Shown piece after piece: positions 61,604 through 64,000 of a DNA stretch of 64,000 nt. Below the pieces are notes generated by a model. The model saw only the letters and a program-made list of their open reading frames with translations. It had not been told where the DNA came from and did not search any database. Location: contig NZ_JAAOIX010000009.1 of NCBI RefSeq assembly GCF_011440395.1, forward strand, positions 124,001 through 188,000, given 5' to 3'. Position 1 is the stretch's first letter. Every line of letters begins with the position of its first letter. Made by a program: the position numbers and the translations under genes. The DNA is from Pseudomaricurvus alcaniphilus. Its GTDB lineage: Bacteria > Pseudomonadota > Gammaproteobacteria > Pseudomonadales > Cellvibrionaceae.

Positions 61604-63703
61604 ATGACCTTCTATAAGCGCAAGTCCATTCGTAAAACCCTGATGCTGGTGCTGCTGTTGACCAGCAGCAGCGCCCTGGTGCTGGCCACGCTGGGCTTTG
61701 CCATCAACGACCGGTATTCACTGCGCGCAGAGATGATTGCACGGCTGCACTCCCAGGCCGGTATCATCGGCAACAACAGTATTGCGGCGCTGGTTTTTGG
61801 CGACGCCGAGTCCGCCGAGGCAACCCTGGCCAGCCTCAGGGGCGAGGCCTATATCGTCAGCGCCACTCTGTTTAACCGCACCGGCAAGCCCTTTGCCACC
61901 TATCGGCGCGACGGCGAATCCACTCCCCCTAAAACCCTGCCGGCAAGCGATTCCGGCGCCATTGATAACGCCCTGTTTGTCATGCAGCCCGTGTTGCTGG
62001 ACCACCAGCCGGTCGGCAACATCGTGATCGTGTCGCGGCCCGATTATTGGCAGTCCAGTCAACGCAACCAGCTGTTTACCTTGCTGGGGCTGTTTGTGCT
62101 GTCCCTGTGCTTGTCCGCGGTGGTCTCAGCCCGCCTGCAGCGAGTGGTTACCAAACCCATCTTAAAGCTGGCCGCCACTGCCCGCCAGATTACCCTCAGT
62201 CGCGACTACTCACTGCGTGCGAAGAAGCTGTCCAAAGATGAAATAGGTCATTTGGTCGAAGACTTTAACGGCATGCTGGAGCAGATCCAGCTACGCGACA
62301 GCGAACTGCAGCGCTCCCGGGAACTGCTCGAGCAAAAGGTGGAGGAGCGCACCCAGGAGCTTACTGAGCTGACCCGGGAGCTGGAGCACCAGGCCTATCA
62401 CGACATGCTGACCGGGCTGGCCAACCGCATCACCTTCGACAATCACCTGAGCATGGCGATCAGTGATGCCCAGCGCAGCAATAGGCGGGTTGCCACCCTG
62501 TTCCTCGATCTCGATCGATTCAAGGTTATCAATGACACCCTGGGTCATCCCATCGGCGACAAACTGCTGATCGAGATCGCCCGGCGCCTGAGCTTATGCC
62601 TGCGTAAAAGCGACACCCTGGCCCGGCTCGGCGGGGATGAGTTTGCGGTGCTGCTGCTGCACAGCAACCCGCGCGCGGCAGAGGAAGTCGCCCACAAAAT
62701 CATCGCCAGTATCAATGAGCCCATCATTATCGACGGCTACAACCTGCACATGAGCACCAGTATCGGCATCAGCCTCTACCCGGACGACGGTGCCACCGCG
62801 GCGGAAATCCTGAAGAACTCCGATACCGCCATGTACCGCTCCAAGGACAGCGGCAGGAATCGCTACACCTTTTTCACCCAGGAGATGAACACCCGCGCCA
62901 CTCGCCGCCTGAACCTGGAAAACAAGCTGCGCGCCGCCATCCGCCACAACCGCCTGAGTGTCTACTATCAACCCAAGCGGGATGCCGAAACGCTGCGACT
63001 GGTGGGCGTTGAAGCGCTGGTGCGCTGGTTCGACCCAGAGGAGGACGCCATCTCGCCGAGCGAATTTATCCCGCTGGCCAACGAGTGCGGCCTGGTCTCT
63101 GCCATTGACGAGTGGGTAATGGAAACCGCCTGCCGCGAAGTACTGAGCTGGTTCCGCGGCGCTACGCCGGATATATCCCTCTCGGTCAATCTGTCTCCGG
63201 CCAATTTTATTCGCAAGGACCTGAGCCAGGTCATCGCCAATATCCTCGCCAAAACCGGGTTCAACAGCCAGCGGCTGGAGCTGGAAATCACCGAGGACCT
63301 GTTTGGCCCCAACACCGAAGACAGCTGCAGTGTACTCAAGGACATCCAGAAGCTCGGTGTGGAAATCTCTATCGATGACTTTGGTATCGCCTACTCCTCC
63401 CTCAGCCGGCTAAAACAACTGCCCCTGCACACCCTCAAGATCGACCAATCATTTATCCGCGACCTGGGCCAGGACCCGGACGATGAGATTATTGTCAAAA
63501 CCATCATCAATATGGCCCACAGCATGAACCTCAAGGTCGTGGCCGAGGGCGTGGAAACCCCGGCCCAACTCGACTTTGTCAAACGCAATGGCTGCGATAC
63601 CGTGCAGGGTTACCTGCTGGGTCGCCCCGCTCCCGGAGCGGAAATCCAGAACCTGCTGGCAGCCCGCCGACAGGTGGCGGCGGAGTTGCGCGCCCACTTC
63701 TGA
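61604..63703 (+). CDS. Membrane GGDEF-EAL c-di-GMP enzyme (YfiN-like sensor region)
   Basis: 699 residues. A membrane helix (12-32), a periplasmic CHASE8-like segment (33-145), a second helix (about 150-172), HAMP and coiled coil (175-265), GGDEF domain (265-430) and EAL domain (440-695). The active site GGDEF is intact, with an RxxD inhibitory site (RKSD) five residues before it. The EAL domain has EALVRW, NLSPANFIRKD and IDDFG. Both cyclase and phosphodiesterase activity are possible. The periplasmic part is probably controlled by the preceding YfiR-like protein. Confidence 0.93.
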   Translation: MTFYKRKSIRKTLMLVLLLTSSSALVLATLGFAINDRYSLRAEMIARLHSQAGIIGNNSIAALVFGDAESAEATLASLRGEAYIVSATLFNRTGKPFATYRRDGESTPPKTLPASDSGAIDNALFVMQPVLLDHQPVGNIVIVSRPDYWQSSQRNQLFTLLGLFVLSLCLSAVVSARLQRVVTKPILKLAATARQITLSRDYSLRAKKLSKDEIGHLVEDFNGMLEQIQLRDSELQRSRELLEQKVEERTQELTELTRELEHQAYHDMLTGLANRITFDNHLSMAISDAQRSNRRVATLFLDLDRFKVINDTLGHPIGDKLLIEIARRLSLCLRKSDTLARLGGDEFAVLLLHSNPRAAEEVAHKIIASINEPIIIDGYNLHMSTSIGISLYPDDGATAAEILKNSDTAMYRSKDSGRNRYTFFTQEMNTRATRRLNLENKLRAAIRHNRLSVYYQPKRDAETLRLVGVEALVRWFDPEEDAISPSEFIPLANECGLVSAIDEWVMETACREVLSWFRGATPDISLSVNLSPANFIRKDLSQVIANILAKTGFNSQRLELEITEDLFGPNTEDSCSVLKDIQKLGVEISIDDFGIAYSSLSRLKQLPLHTLKIDQSFIRDLGQDPDDEIIVKTIINMAHSMNLKVVAEGVETPAQLDFVKRNGCDTVQGYLLGRPAPGAEIQNLLAARRQVAAELRAHF

Positions 63704-63756
63704 CCCACAGCAATAGCACCGGCTCCTGCCCCCTGCCCGGCAACCGCTTAATACAG

Positions 63757-63784
63757 TTGCTACCGCGCCAAATCACAGTAATAT
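63757..63784 (+). promoter_or_regulatory. Putative sigma-70 promoter of the cbpA-like gene
   Basis: TTGCTA (63757-63762), 16-bp spacer, TAATAT (63779-63784), 37 bp before the ATG. Confidence 0.45.
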
Positions 63785-63820
63785 TGTGTACGACCATGGC
63801 CGAACCAGGTGGTGACACAC

Positions 63821-64000
63821 ATGGAGTTTAAAGACTATTACAAAATATTAGGGGTGGCAGCGGACGCCGACGACAAGGCGATAAAAACCGCCTACCGCAA
63901 ACTCGCGCGCCAATACCACCCGGATGTCAGTACCGAACACCAGGCGGAAGACAAATTCAAGGAAGTCACTGAAGCCTACGAGGTGCTGAAAAGTTCCGAA
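63821..64000 (+). CDS. cbpA: DnaJ-class co-chaperone / curved DNA-binding protein CbpA, 5' part
   Basis: The first 60 residues of a J-domain protein cut by the window end. ATG 63821 has AGGTGG upstream. [30 protein letters not shown] with the essential HPD motif, and [11 protein letters not shown] match CbpA more closely than DnaJ in the opening residues. CbpA stimulates DnaK and binds curved DNA. The glycine-rich and C-terminal regions lie beyond the window, so DnaJ itself is not fully excluded. Confidence 0.85.
   Translation, partial: MEFKDYYKILGVAADADDKAIKTAYRKLARQYHPDVSTEHQAEDKFKEVTEAYEVLKSSE

Overview
The window (about 57-60% GC by eye) is chromosomal DNA from a Gram-negative, probably aerobic marine gammaproteobacterium. 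The evidence is a complete phage-shock module (pspF divergent from pspABC), a TonB-dependent receptor, a YfiR/GGDEF-EAL pair, a bacterial wax-ester synthase, a CbpA-type DnaJ, and a tRNA-Arg with an encoded CCA. Assignment to a Cellvibrionales-like lineage is a guess from gene content.

Region 1 (1-31 kb) is lipid and acyl-CoA metabolism. It starts with a wax-ester synthase/DGAT facing an operon of enoyl-CoA isomerase, SDR and DUF3336-patatin lipase, with a divergent HSL-type hydrolase. A long minus-strand operon (16476 down to 5920) encodes a ketosynthase-like/OB-fold fusion, thiolase, two crotonase-fold enzymes, 3-hydroxyacyl-CoA dehydrogenase, a mesaconyl-C4-CoA-hydratase-like protein, a CitE-like lyase, a long acyl-CoA dehydrogenase resembling methylsuccinyl-CoA dehydrogenase, and a CaiB/BaiF CoA-transferase. 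It reads as a beta-oxidation pathway ending in C5-dicarboxyl-CoA (methylsuccinyl/mesaconyl/citramalyl-type) cleavage. Nearby are a hotdog hydratase, a fatty acid desaturase, an AraC regulator, a 54-residue rubredoxin, an SDR, orphan NorE/NorF-like subunits, a FadJ-type enzyme with its thiolase, an HxlR regulator, a Rieske dioxygenase and a nitroreductase. Five copies of a 16-bp palindrome (TCGTCK-N4-CGACGA) sit in promoter regions here and appear to define one regulon.

Region 2 (29.4-30.8 kb) holds three small lipoproteins: one BamE/SmpA-like and two paralogues of each other.

Region 3 (30.8-53.7 kb, all on the minus strand) is the most unusual part. A cohesin-domain protein with a PEP-CTERM-like tail is followed by a 4641-residue repetitive protein with an N-terminal LEPR-XLL motif, RTX repeats, a glycine-rich block, propeller-like repeats, seven WGDG (PKD-type) motifs and a dockerin-like EF-hand pair. 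Then come a DUF3467 protein, a GAF-HlyD fusion, a PqqD-M50 peptidase-HlyD fusion, a shortened SecA-like ATPase, a third HlyD adaptor and a 2OG-Fe(II) oxygenase. I infer a dedicated export, maturation and surface-anchoring system for the giant protein that uses a SecA-like motor and no ABC transporter.

Region 4 (54-64 kb) holds tRNA-Arg, a fold-III ornithine/lysine decarboxylase with a triplicated 3' end, a small lipoprotein, the psp locus with a sigma-54 promoter, the TonB receptor-YfiR-GGDEF/EAL trio, and the start of cbpA. Two MITE-like elements (25.8 and 55.9 kb) are inserted exactly at the stop codons of neighbouring genes.
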